Made by a program: the position numbers and the translations under genes
In this document: in pieces, positions 8,242 through 17,487 of the stretch
How the letters are laid out: every line of letters begins with the position of its first letter
How positions within the stretch are numbered: position 1 is the first letter of the stretch
Notes under the pieces: generated by a model
What the model was told of the DNA's origin: nothing
Seen by the model: only the letters and a program-made list of their open reading frames with translations
Databases searched by the model: none
From: an uncultured Collinsella sp.
Lineage (GTDB): Bacteria; Actinomycetota; Coriobacteriia; Coriobacteriales; Coriobacteriaceae
Direction of reading: 5' to 3'
Assembly (NCBI GenBank): GCA_902493855.1
Contig: CABUQV010000008.1
Span: 1 to 64,000, forward strand
Length of the DNA: 64,000 bases

Positions 8242-8808
8242 TCACCCAAAAAAGCGCACGCCAAAGGACGTATCTTCGCAGGCGACAATGCGGCGGTCGC
8301 GCAAAATGGTCCGCACGTAATACCAGTCGCCCACACAGCCCGACAAATGCAAGCCGGCCGCCAGGTAGCACAGCAGTGGATAGCCCGAAAACACAAACCC
8401 CAGGGTAAACGCTGTCGTCACAACAACCGTCGGCGCCAGGCAAACCGCCATGTACCGCCGGCGCGAATACACAACACCCTCGGCGCAGGCATAGATCATC
8501 GCCGTCTCGCGATTCGCCCCAAAGGTCACCTTCGCGCCCGCAGGCGCCAGCAGCTTAAAAAACACACCGTGCACCAGCTCGTGCACGGCGAACGACGCCA
8601 TTGAGATCGCAGCTAAGCCGACTATCCAGCCCACGGCAGCCATCCAGCCACCCGCGTCAGCCGCATCCAGATCCGCAGGCCCGCCCAGCAGCATAAACAC
8701 CGGCACCAGGCACACGGCAAACACGCCGGCTACGACCATCCCCCACACGAAGCAAGCGTGCAGAAAATCCTCGTCCTCAAACGCATGTATGTTGGAAATC
8801 TCATTCAT
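8242..8808 (-). CDS. DUF3267-like membrane zinc metalloprotease homologue
   Basis: 188 residues with a hydrophobic segment at about 19-42, another at 54-75, and the zincin motif HELVH in SFAVHELVHGVFFK at about residue 83, followed by two more hydrophobic stretches. This fits the DUF3267 family of putative membrane metallopeptidases, whose substrates are unknown. It is the first gene of a two-gene operon with queH and is divergent from the synthetase gene. There is no visible functional link to queuosine. Start ATG at 8808; the following minus-strand leader has no strong ribosome site, so the start is moderately sure. Confidence 0.75.
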   Translation of the reverse strand: MNEISNIHAFEDEDFLHACFVWGMVVAGVFAVCLVPVFMLLGGPADLDAADAGGWMAAVGWIVGLAAISMASFAVHELVHGVFFKLLAPAGAKVTFGANRETAMIYACAEGVVYSRRRYMAVCLAPTVVVTTAFTLGFVFSGYPLLCYLAAGLHLSGCVGDWYYVRTILRDRRIVACEDTSFGVRFFG

Positions 8809-8940
8809 AGCATCTTAGGATAGCGCCCCTGCCACGTACCCGTCCGCATGTGCGATAATGTCGAACGATATGCACGAATTGACCACCGCGCCGCCAGGCC
8901 TTGCGCCCGACTGCGCTCTCACCATATGCGAAGGAGTCCC

Positions 8941-11091
8941 ATGGCATCCAAATACTCCATGAACGACCGTCCCAGCTGGCCTCGCCGCGCCATCGTTACC
9001 GCCGGCGAGCCCTATGGCAACAAGGGCCTTCACTTTGGCCACGTTGGCGGCGTCTTTGTCCCGGCCGACTTCTTCGCCCGTTTCCTGCGCGACCGTCTGG
9101 GCCGCGAGAACGTCATCTTCACCTCGGGCACCGACTGCTACGGCTCGCCCATCATGGAGAGTTACCGCAAGCTCAAGGAGAACGAGGGCTACGACAAGTC
9201 CATTAGCGAGTATGTCGAGTCCAATCACTCCCGCCAGGCCGCGACCCTCAACAACTACAACATCAGCTGCGACATCTACGGCGGCTCGGGCCTTGAGCCG
9301 GCTGCGCAGATTCACAACGAGGTGACCGCCGAGATTATCAAGCGCCTGCACGAGCAGGGCACCATCTCCAAGCGCTCCACGCTGCAGTTCTACGATGCCA
9401 AGGCCGGCACGTTCCTCAACGGCCGTCAGGTGATCGGCCGCTGCCCCATCCAGGGCTGCAAGTCCGAGAAGGCTTATGCCGACGAGTGCGATCTGGGCCA
9501 CCAGTTTGAGCCCGAGGAGCTCATCGCGCCCAAGAGCCAGCTCACCGGCGAGGTGCCCGAGCTGCGCCCGGTCGACAACCTCTACTTCGACCTGCCGGCC
9601 TACCTCGACTTTATGAAGACCTACACCGCCAAGCTCGCCCAGAACCCGCAGGTTCGCTCCGTGGTCTCCAAGACCATGGAGGAGTGGCTGCTGCCGGCCC
9701 AGCTCTACATCCAGAACAAGTTCCGCGAGGCCTTCGACGCCGTCGAGGATCAGCTTCCTGAGCACACCGTGCTGGAGCCCGAGGGCAACAAGAGCAGCTT
9801 TACCGTCACCTTCCCCAGCTGGAAGGAGCGCGACGATGCCCACGCAGTGCTCGCCAACGGTGGCGTGCGCTTCCGCAGCGGCAAGGCGCTCGTGCCCTTC
9901 CGCATCACCGGCAACATCGACTGGGGCGTTCCGGTGCCCGAGGTCGATGGCGTCTCCGACGTCACCTGCTGGTGCTGGCCCGAGAGCCTGTGGGCGCCCA
10001 TCAGCTACACGCGTACCGTACTCGCCCGCGACGCCCGTGCCGCCGGCGTGACCGAGGGTGTCGCCGCCCAGGACGCCGCCCTCATGGGCGAGCCCGCCGC
10101 CAATTCCACGCAAGTCCCCGCGCCCACCTACCAGCACAGCTCGCTCGACTGGCGCGACTGGTGGTGCTCTGACGACGCTCAGATTTACCAGTTCATCGGT
10201 CAGGACAACATCTATTTCTACTGCATCGCGCAGACCGCCATGTGGGAGGCCCTGGGCTGGGACCTCACGCAGAGCACCGTCAGCGCCTGCTACCACCTGC
10301 TCTACATGGGCAAAAAGGCCAGCTCGTCCTCGCAGACGCCTCCCCCGCCGGCAGACGACCTGCTCAACCACTACACCTGCGAGCAGATGCGTGCGCACTG
10401 GCTGTCGCTCGGCCTGTCCGAGAAGCCGGTGAGCTTTAGCCCTAAGGCATACGACACGCGCGTGACTGGCAAGGACAAGGACGGCAACGAGGTGCGCGCC
10501 TGCGACGACAAGCGCGTTATCGACCCGGCCCTTAAGGAGAGCGCGCTGCTGACCGGCGTGTTCAACCGCCTGGCCCGCAGCTGCTTCTACGGCGTCGCCG
10601 TCAAGGAAGGCGACGAGAGTCCCTACCGCAACGGCTGCATCCCCGCCGGCACCGCTTCTGACACCGTGGTCGAAGCCGCCCAGCAGGCAGCCCTCGCCTT
10701 TGAGCAGGCCATGTACAAGTTCGAGACGCACCGCGCGCTTGCCGTGTGCGACGACTACCTGCGCGCCGCCAACAAGCGCTGGAGCGATGCCTCCAAGGCC
10801 GCCAACAAGCTCGAGGGCGAGCCGGCCAATGCCGCGATGACGCAGGCCCTCGTCGACGCCTTTACCGAGCTGCGCGTGGCAACCGTCCTGATGCACGGTA
10901 TTGTGCCGGCCGGCTGCGAGCTCATCTGCGAGTACTTCGACGTCGATCCGGTCGCCTTCTTTAGCTGGGATAACATCTTTGCCTCCACGGACGAGTTTGT
11001 GGAGAGCCTGGGCGAGAAGCCCGGTGAGCACCGCGTGAAGCCGCTGCCCCCGCGCTTCGACTTCTTCAGCAAGCACGAGAGCCAGTACTAA
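8941..11091 (+). CDS. metG: Methionyl-tRNA synthetase-like class I aminoacyl-tRNA ligase
   Basis: 716 residues from the ATG at 8941, which follows AAGGAG by 4 nt. The Rossmann start IVTAGEPYGNKGLHFGHVGGVF carries the HIGH motif as HFGH (31-34), followed by FTSGTDCYGSP, as in methionine/isoleucine-type ligases. The zinc-knob-like stretch CPIQGCKSEKAYADEC is at about 176-190. The second signature, normally KMSKS, reads KKASSSSQ at about 457, so ATP-loop chemistry is altered or the enzyme belongs to a clade with a variant loop. The likely task is charging tRNA-Met, but a specialised paralogue cannot be excluded from this window. Upstream of the rRNA methyltransferase gene, probably one operon. 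Confidence 0.8.
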   Translation: MASKYSMNDRPSWPRRAIVTAGEPYGNKGLHFGHVGGVFVPADFFARFLRDRLGRENVIFTSGTDCYGSPIMESYRKLKENEGYDKSISEYVESNHSRQAATLNNYNISCDIYGGSGLEPAAQIHNEVTAEIIKRLHEQGTISKRSTLQFYDAKAGTFLNGRQVIGRCPIQGCKSEKAYADECDLGHQFEPEELIAPKSQLTGEVPELRPVDNLYFDLPAYLDFMKTYTAKLAQNPQVRSVVSKTMEEWLLPAQLYIQNKFREAFDAVEDQLPEHTVLEPEGNKSSFTVTFPSWKERDDAHAVLANGGVRFRSGKALVPFRITGNIDWGVPVPEVDGVSDVTCWCWPESLWAPISYTRTVLARDARAAGVTEGVAAQDAALMGEPAANSTQVPAPTYQHSSLDWRDWWCSDDAQIYQFIGQDNIYFYCIAQTAMWEALGWDLTQSTVSACYHLLYMGKKASSSSQTPPPPADDLLNHYTCEQMRAHWLSLGLSEKPVSFSPKAYDTRVTGKDKDGNEVRACDDKRVIDPALKESALLTGVFNRLARSCFYGVAVKEGDESPYRNGCIPAGTASDTVVEAAQQAALAFEQAMYKFETHRALAVCDDYLRAANKRWSDASKAANKLEGEPANAAMTQALVDAFTELRVATVLMHGIVPAGCELICEYFDVDPVAFFSWDNIFASTDEFVESLGEKPGEHRVKPLPPRFDFFSKHESQY

Positions 11092-11150
11092 AGCACGCCA
11101 GCAGCGGCGTGCCCGGAAAGTAGTCAATTTGGGACGGGAAGGAAAGACGG

Positions 11151-12254
11151 ATGTCCAAGCCGCGTCGTCGTAAGCAGAAAAAGCAGGTTAAGCCCGAGCT
11201 CAAGCTCAGGCAGTTTGCTGCTACCGATCTTTCCGACCAGCTTGCCGCCCAACACTCCGCCGCCGACCTGCCGCGCTTTATGGTCGACACGGTCGCCGGC
11301 GCCTATGCCCCCACCGATGCCGAGCTCATAATCGAGGGCTTCGGCGCCGCGGCCACACGCCCGGTCACGCTGCGCGCCAACACGCTCAAGGCAACCGCCA
11401 AGGACATCGCTGCGGCGCTCGATGCCGCCGGCATCGCACACCAATCCGTTACCTGGTATCCGGACGCCTTTATCCTGCCCGAGGCCCAGGTTTCCGATCT
11501 GTGGGATCTCGACATCTACCGCGACGGCAAGATCTACCTACAGAGCCTGTCGTCCATGATGCCGCCTTTGGTGTTGGGCGCCCAGGCAGGCGAGGACATC
11601 CTGGACATGTGCGCAGCCCCTGGCGGCAAGACGACGCAGATCGCCGCCCTCACCCAGGGCCAGGCGCACCTCACAGCCTGCGAGATGAGCATTCCCCGCG
11701 CCGAAAAGCTCGAGTCAAACCTCCATCGCCAGGGTGCCAAAAACGTGCCCGTCATGCGCATCGACGCACGCGAGCTCGACGAGTTCTTCCGCTTCGACCG
11801 CATCCTGCTCGACGCCCCCTGCACCGGCACGGGCACCGTCATCAGCGGCAACGAGAAAAGCCTGCGCGGCCTGACCGAGCAGTTGCTGAGCAAGTGCGCC
11901 CGCTCGCAGCGCGCGCTTCTGGACCGCGCCATGGGAGCCCTCAAGCCGGGCGGCACGCTCGTCTATTCCACTTGTTCGATCATGCCGCAGGAAAACGAAG
12001 ACGCCCTGCAAGAGGCCCTCGACAAGCATATGGACTGCGAGCTCATCCCCCTCGACGGCACGCCAAGCGAAAGTGAAGCACGCCGCGCCCAGGAAGCTGG
12101 TGAGGAGCCGCGCATCGAGTCCAACGCCCTGACTGAGGCCATTGCCGCGGGTCAGGTATCGGCCATCGCCAACGGCCTGCCCGGCACGCTCACCATTCCG
12201 CCTAGCCGCGACTTTGAGGGCTTCTACATTGCCCTGATCCGAAAACGCAGCTAG
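11151..12254 (+). CDS. RsmB/RsmF-type rRNA cytosine-C5 methyltransferase
   Basis: 367 residues of the NOL1/NOP2/Sun family. The N-terminus is very basic (KPRRRKQKKQ). The SAM-binding loop is MCAAPGGKTTQ, the catalytic motifs are DAPCTGTG (Cys near 224) and STCSIMPQENE. The protein stops soon after the methyltransferase core, so it lacks the long C-terminal RNA-binding part of E. coli RsmF (about 480 residues). It should methylate a cytosine of 16S rRNA using S-adenosylmethionine. Position within rRNA is not predictable. Lies 59 bases after the synthetase gene on the same strand. Confidence 0.88.
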   Translation: MSKPRRRKQKKQVKPELKLRQFAATDLSDQLAAQHSAADLPRFMVDTVAGAYAPTDAELIIEGFGAAATRPVTLRANTLKATAKDIAAALDAAGIAHQSVTWYPDAFILPEAQVSDLWDLDIYRDGKIYLQSLSSMMPPLVLGAQAGEDILDMCAAPGGKTTQIAALTQGQAHLTACEMSIPRAEKLESNLHRQGAKNVPVMRIDARELDEFFRFDRILLDAPCTGTGTVISGNEKSLRGLTEQLLSKCARSQRALLDRAMGALKPGGTLVYSTCSIMPQENEDALQEALDKHMDCELIPLDGTPSESEARRAQEAGEEPRIESNALTEAIAAGQVSAIANGLPGTLTIPPSRDFEGFYIALIRKRS

Positions 12255-12278
12255 CGCACGGATCCAAAACTCAACAAG

Positions 12279-12449
12279 CTATCTCTGTGCGCGTTTGCCC
12301 TGCTGGTCGCGATGCTGTTTAAGCATCGCGCGCTCCTTGCGTTCGGCCCTTTTGCCCTTAATGGCCGTGACCACAAAGTAGATGACCGCGGCGGCTACGA
12401 TTGCGCCCACGCATAGGCCAATCGAGCCCAACATTGCCGAAAATTCCAT
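12279..12449 (-). CDS. Small single-span membrane protein
   Basis: A 56-residue frame: a short start, one hydrophobic helix at about 9-28 (LCVGAIVAAAVIYFVVTAI), then a basic tail with KGKRAERKERAMLKQHR and KRAQR. The ATG at 12449 has AGAGAGGTG 7 nt upstream. It points towards the methyltransferase gene, tail to tail, with only 24 bases between stops. Topology is expected N-out, tail in the cytoplasm. Function unknown; the charged tail could contact a cytoplasmic partner. Confidence 0.7.
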   Translation of the reverse strand: MEFSAMLGSIGLCVGAIVAAAVIYFVVTAIKGKRAERKERAMLKQHRDQQGKRAQR

Positions 12450-12640
12450 ACCGCGTCACCTCTCTTTTAAACGGGACTTTCAAGATAGCACCTCGATACC
12501 CGCCACCACAGCTCCTTCACGTTCGCCGGCCCTTCGGTCTAACGGATGTCGCGGCGGGGAAAAATCAACTCGTCAAACGATTTAGCATTCGCTATTCCGG
12601 CTACATCGCGCCGGCCGTCATCACATAGAATCGAGCCTCC

Positions 12641-13732
12641 ATGGATACCCTCAACGATCTAAATGAGCGCGTCGACGCCTTCGTCGGCACCAGCTCCTTC
12701 GACACGCCTGCCGCGGCAAACGACCAAGCTCCCATCGATGTGCCCGCCGAGGTTCACGAGGACATCGTTGCCTCGGTCGATTTCTCCGAGGTTGAGCTCG
12801 CAGACGAGTTCACCGAGGCCCAGGTAGCCGTGACCCCCAACGGGCTGCTCCCCATGGAGCCGCTGCCCATCGACGGGCGTTTGCGCAAGGCGGCCCTCCG
12901 CATGCCCGACGAGATCGAGGAGGCCAGCGGCTTTACGCTCTTCGGCCGCCGCATCAAGTCGCTCATCTACACCACCGACGTAGCTGTCATCCGCAACTCC
13001 AATGCCGATGCTGTCTTTGCCGTTTACCCCTTCACGCCGCAGCCGGCCATTACGCAGGCGCTGTTGACCGTCGCCGAGTGCCCGGTCTTTGTAGGCGTAG
13101 GCGGCGGCACCACCACCGGCAAGCGCTCCGTGCAGATGGCAGCCGTCTCCGAGATGCAGGGCGCGGCGGGCTGCGTGGTCAACTCCCCCGCCACCGCCGA
13201 GATGGTCGAGCACATCACCAACATCGCCGACATCCCCGTCATCGCCACGGTCGTTCGTTGCGACGACGATGCTCACGCCAAAGTGCGCGCCGGCGCCAAG
13301 ATCCTCAACATCGCCGCCGGCAAGAACACGCCGCAGGTCCTGCGCGAGCTGCGCGAGCGCTATCCCAACCTGCCGCTCATCGCGCCGGGCGGCAAGACGC
13401 CCGAGAGCATCCGTGAAACCATCGCCGCCGGCGCCAACGCCATCATCTGGACGCCGCCTTCGGCGCAGCAGCTACAGACCGACATGATGCAGCGTTATCG
13501 CAAGATGAAGGAAGACGCCACACCTGTCATCTCGCGCGACGATGTACCCATTATCGACCAGGTCGCCGCCGCCGAGGTCAGCCAGGTCGAGAACATGAAT
13601 CCCGATGTGCCGATTCCCGACGAAGTCATCGAGCGCGTCGCTTCAATCCACGAGCGCGTCGAGGAGCATCGCGCCAACCGCGGACTCAAACCCTCTCTGC
13701 ACGGCTTCTTCTTCCGCGGAAAGAAACGCTAG
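12641..13732 (+). CDS. TIM-barrel protein of unknown function with acidic N-terminal extension
   Basis: 363 residues. The first ~75 residues are acidic and low in structure (VPAEVHEDIVASVDFSEVELADEF). From about 100 to 285 the chain alternates beta strands and helices like a phosphate-binding TIM barrel: VFVGVGGGTTTGKR, GCVVNSPATAEMVEH, IPVIATVV, AKILNIAAGKNT, PLIAPGGKTPESI, ANAIIWTPPSA. Related proteins are loosely called hydrolases in databases, without a reaction. The C-terminal tail is predicted helical and ends basic (FFFRGKKR). Start ATG at 12641; TAGAAT at 12625-12630 could be a -10 box giving a nearly leaderless message. A strong terminator follows. I would not assign a reaction. Confidence 0.75.
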   Translation: MDTLNDLNERVDAFVGTSSFDTPAAANDQAPIDVPAEVHEDIVASVDFSEVELADEFTEAQVAVTPNGLLPMEPLPIDGRLRKAALRMPDEIEEASGFTLFGRRIKSLIYTTDVAVIRNSNADAVFAVYPFTPQPAITQALLTVAECPVFVGVGGGTTTGKRSVQMAAVSEMQGAAGCVVNSPATAEMVEHITNIADIPVIATVVRCDDDAHAKVRAGAKILNIAAGKNTPQVLRELRERYPNLPLIAPGGKTPESIRETIAAGANAIIWTPPSAQQLQTDMMQRYRKMKEDATPVISRDDVPIIDQVAAAEVSQVENMNPDVPIPDEVIERVASIHERVEEHRANRGLKPSLHGFFFRGKKR

Positions 13733-13743
13733 CAAAACATCTT

Positions 13744-13781
13744 GGCCCGCCCCACGAACGTGAGGCGGGCCGTTTTCGTTT
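13744..13781 (+). terminator. Intrinsic terminator after the TIM-barrel gene
   Basis: GGCCCGCC (13744-13751) pairs with GGCGGGCC (13764-13771), with an inner CACG/CGTG pair, and is followed by GTTTTCGTTT. Confidence 0.9.
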
Positions 13782-13812
13782 GAGCAATCATGCAGCGACG
13801 TGATGGGGCAAA

Positions 13813-14703
13813 TTAATCCACGCGCTTGTCGCCCATAAAGAAGAGTGCTGCCGTACCAGGTCCGGTATGCGAGCCAATCAGAGTACCGATGTTATTGATC
13901 TCAATCTTGCCTTTAAGATGCGGAATCTGTTCCTCGATCAGCGCCGCAACTGCCTCGGCATCCTCGCGGCACGCAGAGTGCGACATGATGCACTTACCCG
14001 AATAATCCGCACCGTCCTGCACGTGTGCCATCATGGTCTTAGCCATCTCGGAAATCGCGCGCTTCTTAGTGCGAATCTTCTCACGTGGCGACAGCCCACC
14101 TTCGCAATCGACCGTCATAAGCGGGCAAATCTTAAGCGCCGTGCCGATGATCGCGCTCGCAGCCGAAATGCGACCGCCGCGCAGGTAGCTCGACAGATCG
14201 GTCGAAAAGAACCAGTGGTGCAGGTTGAGTTTATGCTCCTCAATCCAAGCGGCAGTCTCGTCGAGCGAAGCGCCGCTATCGCGAACGTCGGCGGCACATT
14301 CCGCCAGCAGGCCAAAGCCCGAAGACGCCGCCAGCGAATCGATAACGCGAACCTTGCCGCCCAGGGGATAGCGATCCGCGAGCATCTGCGCCGCAACGCA
14401 AGCCGAACCATACGTACCCGAAATACCCGAAGATAGCGTCAGGTGCAGTACATCCTTACCCTCGGCAACAAACGGCTCCCAAAACTCCTCGTACTCACCC
14501 ACGCTCACCTGAGACGTCTTGGGCATGGCACCCGCGGCAATCTGAGCAAAAAACTCGTCCGGCGTAATCGACTGATACAGATCGTCCGTATAGACAACAT
14601 CGTCGATCTCGTAATGAAAATACGCGACGGGAATATTGCGCGATTCAAAAAACTCCCGAGTTCGGTCGGCGGCAGATTCACAGGTCAGGACAAAATCACT
14701 CAT
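13813..14703 (-). CDS. DegV-family fatty-acid-binding protein
   Basis: 296 residues from the ATG at 14703, which has AAGGAG 6 nt upstream (a further ATG at 14721 precedes the ribosome site). DegV motifs are TSQVSVGEY, SSGISGTYGSA, IDSLAASSG and LRGGRIS; the family binds a fatty acid and, in fatty acid kinase systems, presents it to FakA. No fakA-like kinase is in the window. Cytoplasmic, no membrane segment. Monocistronic: convergent with the TIM-barrel gene and divergent from fbp. Confidence 0.88.
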   Translation of the reverse strand: MSDFVLTCESAADRTREFFESRNIPVAYFHYEIDDVVYTDDLYQSITPDEFFAQIAAGAMPKTSQVSVGEYEEFWEPFVAEGKDVLHLTLSSGISGTYGSACVAAQMLADRYPLGGKVRVIDSLAASSGFGLLAECAADVRDSGASLDETAAWIEEHKLNLHHWFFSTDLSSYLRGGRISAASAIIGTALKICPLMTVDCEGGLSPREKIRTKKRAISEMAKTMMAHVQDGADYSGKCIMSHSACREDAEAVAALIEEQIPHLKGKIEINNIGTLIGSHTGPGTAALFFMGDKRVD

Positions 14704-15023
14704 ATGAGGCTCCTTACTCATTACTGCGCAAATTATCGCACAGTGAGCCTACATACGGTACATATGTCCACTATTTACCAAATCGAAGCAATAATAGCGA
14801 ACATCTTTACCACCATCGTCTCCACCGACCCCACGCATAAATATCTGAGAAAACACCCTCTGTCGTCTCCACCCAACCGACACATCTACCTTCACTAAAT
14901 CGATTTACCAAACCGTTCAGCCGACAATTCAGCCGCTGGCGCAAAATGGAAACAAAAGCGGCGCATACTGATAAATGTTTGACGCTGTTTATCAGTTTTA
15001 CCAACCCCATCGGAAGGTGTTTC
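14704..15023. promoter_or_regulatory. Divergent degV/fbp intergenic region with a leader hairpin
   Basis: A/T-rich 320 bases without a gene. The clear element is a 9-bp inverted repeat, ACTGATAAA at 14967-14975 and TTTATCAGT at 14988-14996, enclosing 12 nt, about 28 bases before the fbp start. It may be an operator or a leader hairpin controlling fbp. GTACATATGT at 14758-14767 near degV is a short palindrome. No other structure seen. Confidence 0.45.
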
Positions 15024-16940
15024 ATGGTCGCATTCGATCGCAACCCGCAAGACTTTAAGTATCTGCGCCTGCTTTCGAGACAGTTTCCCACCGAGCAATC
15101 CGCATTTACCGAGATCATCAACCTCTCGGCCATCCTCAACCTGCCCAAGGGCACCGAGCATTTTATGAGCGACGTGCATGGCGAGTACGAAGCCTTTATG
15201 CACATCCTCAACAACTGCTCGGGCGTCGTGCGCGAGCATGTCGACGAAATTTTTGGCGACACGCTCTCCTTTGACGAAAAGGGCGAGCTGTGCACGCTCA
15301 TCTACTACCCGCGCGAAAAGATCGACCTGGTCCGCAGCCAGCGCGAGGACTCGCCCACCTGGTACAAGACGATGCTTGACCAGCTCATCATGGTCGCTCG
15401 CTCGCTTTCAAGCCGCTACACGCGCTCCAAGGTGCGTAAGGCCATCCCGCGCGACTACGCCTACATCATCGACGAGCTGTTGCACACGCACCCGGACGAG
15501 AACAACTATCGTGTGCGCTATCACGAGCGCATCGTGGAGTCCATCCTGGAGACCGCCAGCGCCGACGACTTTATCGAGTCGCTCGCCTCACTCATCAAGC
15601 GCCTGGCCGTCGACCACCTGCACCTGGTGGGCGATATCTTCGACCGCGGCGGCGGCGCGGCCAAGATTATGGACCGCCTGCTCACCTACCATTCGCTCGA
15701 CATCCAGTGGGGCAACCACGACCTGCTGTGGATGGGTGCTGCGGCCGGTGAGCCCGCCTGCATCGCCACGGTGTTGCGCAACAACCTACGCTATGACAAC
15801 TACGAGATCCTCGAGAACGATTACGGCATCTCGCTGCGTGAGCTTGTCGCCTTTGCCGATGCAACCTACACCGCCGGCGAGTCCATCACCCCGCTGATCA
15901 AGGCCATCAACGTGCTGCTCTTTAAGCTCGAGGGCCAGATTATCCAGCGCCACCCCGAGTTCGATATGACCGATCGCCTGTTACTCGACAAGATCGACCA
16001 CGACACCGGCACGGTCACGCTCGCCGACGGCAGCGTGTGGCCGCTCACGACCAACGACTTCCCCACCGTTGACCCGGCGGACCCCTATACGCTCACGCCC
16101 GAGGAGCAGCACATCATCGACAAGCTCGTGTCCGAGTTTGTCACCGCCGATCACCTGCATCGCCATATCGATTTCCTCTATTCCCACGGCTCGATGTACA
16201 AGGTCGCCAACGGCAACCTGCTGTTCCATGGCTGCGTGCCGCTCAACGAAGACGGCACCTTTAGCAGCATGAACTGCCTGGGCACCTGGCACGCTGGCCG
16301 CGATTATCTCGATTTTTGCGACCACATCGCCCGCCGCGCCTGGCGCATGGGCGACCGCGACGCTCTCGACTGGATGTGGTACCTGTGGATTGGCTTTAAC
16401 TCACCCGCCAGCGGACGCCTGGTGCGTACCTTTGAGCGCGCCTATATCGCCGATAAGAGCACCTGGGTCGAGCCGATGGACCCGTACTTTACGCTTACCA
16501 AGTCGCCCTCGGTCTGCGATGACATCATGCGCGAGTTTGGCGTCGCGCCCATGGCATGCTCGCCGACCGGCCACATCATCAACGGCCACACGCCCGTTAA
16601 AACCACCAAGGGCGAGCAGCCCATCCGCGCCGAGGGCAAGCTGCTGGTCATCGATGGCGGCTTCTGCCGCGCTTACCATCCCAAAACGGGTATCGCCGGC
16701 TATACGCTCATCTCGAGCTCGCGCGGCTGCCGCCTCAAGTCGCACCGGGCATTTACGACGGTTGCCGAGGCACTCACGCGCAACGTGGACATCGAAAGCG
16801 AGACCAACCGTTTTGACCAAGCAGACCGTCGCCGCATGGTGAGCGACACCGATTCGGGAGCCAAGATCCGCGGCCAGATCCAGGACCTGCGCCAGCTCCT
16901 CGATGCATATAGAAACGGTGCTATCGAGGAGCGCGCCTAG
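15024..16940 (+). CDS. fbp: Class III fructose-1,6-bisphosphatase
   Basis: Hydrolyses fructose 1,6-bisphosphate to fructose 6-phosphate, the gluconeogenic control step. The 638 residues match the Firmicutes-type class III enzyme in length and in metallophosphatase motifs: MSDVHGEYEAF (about 48-58), LVGDIFDRGG, WGNHDLLWMG and INGHTPVK. The opening FKYLRLLSRQFPTEQSAFTEIINL is characteristic. The ATG at 15024 has GGAAGGTG 4-5 nt upstream. Followed by a GtrA gene 78 bases on. The leader hairpin at 14967-14996 is the only visible control element. Confidence 0.95.
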   Translation: MVAFDRNPQDFKYLRLLSRQFPTEQSAFTEIINLSAILNLPKGTEHFMSDVHGEYEAFMHILNNCSGVVREHVDEIFGDTLSFDEKGELCTLIYYPREKIDLVRSQREDSPTWYKTMLDQLIMVARSLSSRYTRSKVRKAIPRDYAYIIDELLHTHPDENNYRVRYHERIVESILETASADDFIESLASLIKRLAVDHLHLVGDIFDRGGGAAKIMDRLLTYHSLDIQWGNHDLLWMGAAAGEPACIATVLRNNLRYDNYEILENDYGISLRELVAFADATYTAGESITPLIKAINVLLFKLEGQIIQRHPEFDMTDRLLLDKIDHDTGTVTLADGSVWPLTTNDFPTVDPADPYTLTPEEQHIIDKLVSEFVTADHLHRHIDFLYSHGSMYKVANGNLLFHGCVPLNEDGTFSSMNCLGTWHAGRDYLDFCDHIARRAWRMGDRDALDWMWYLWIGFNSPASGRLVRTFERAYIADKSTWVEPMDPYFTLTKSPSVCDDIMREFGVAPMACSPTGHIINGHTPVKTTKGEQPIRAEGKLLVIDGGFCRAYHPKTGIAGYTLISSSRGCRLKSHRAFTTVAEALTRNVDIESETNRFDQADRRRMVSDTDSGAKIRGQIQDLRQLLDAYRNGAIEERA

Positions 16941-17018
16941 CACCACCCGCGGGGATTGGCTAAACTTGCTGAGTTTGTCATCCCCGCGGCGCTTCGGCGC
17001 CAGCTTAAGGCAGGTACC

Positions 17019-17414
17019 ATGCAAAAGCTCCTTGCGCAGATCATGAAATTTGGCGTCGTCGGTGTCATTGCCACGGTTATCGACTTTGGCATTATGAATC
17101 TGCTCCACTACGGTCTGGGCCTCAACATCCTAATCGCCAACACCAGCGGCTTTATCATCTCACTCATCTTTAACTACCTCGCAAGCATGAAGTACGTGTT
17201 TGCGCACAAGGAAGGCATGAGCCGCCGCCGCGAGTTCATCATCTTTGTCGTGCTGTCCGTAATCGGCTTGGCACTCAACGACGGTATCGTGCTGACACTC
17301 AACGCCGGCCTGGGACTCGAGGCCAATATCGCCAAGATCTGCGCCACCGCACTTGTCATGGTCTACAACTTTGTGACCCGAAAGATCTTCCTGGAGGGCG
17401 ACGAGACCAAGTAA
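17019..17414 (+). CDS. GtrA-family membrane protein (first of two)
   Basis: 131 residues with four hydrophobic helices, typical of GtrA/DPMS-like proteins that help flip polyprenyl-linked sugars for cell-envelope glycosylation. Markers: FGVVGVIATVIDFGIMN, NTSGFIISLIFNYLASMKYVF and the C-terminal VYNFVTRKIFLEG. I prefer the ATG at 17019 with AGG upstream; a TTG at 16956 would add 21 residues and is within the fbp trailer. Followed by a terminator. Its paralogue at 17633 shares the MKYVFxHxEGMSRxREFxIF block. No glycosyltransferase is adjacent. Confidence 0.82.
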   Translation: MQKLLAQIMKFGVVGVIATVIDFGIMNLLHYGLGLNILIANTSGFIISLIFNYLASMKYVFAHKEGMSRRREFIIFVVLSVIGLALNDGIVLTLNAGLGLEANIAKICATALVMVYNFVTRKIFLEGDETK

Positions 17415-17438
17415 CTCGCAACCTTACAGCCTTACGAT

Positions 17439-17487
17439 GCCCACGGATGACGCGCGTCGAGCGCTGCGTTGTTCGTGGGCTTTTCTC
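17439..17487 (+). terminator. Terminator between the two GtrA genes
   Basis: GCCCACG (17439-17445) pairs with CGTGGGC (17474-17480) around an internally paired loop, followed by TTTTCTCGTTT. It separates the fbp-gtrA unit from the second gtrA gene. Confidence 0.7.

Noticed and set aside
8815..11127. A 770-codon open frame on the minus strand
   Set aside because: Antisense to the synthetase gene, compositionally odd (Leu/Val/Gly/Arg-rich) and without recognisable domains.
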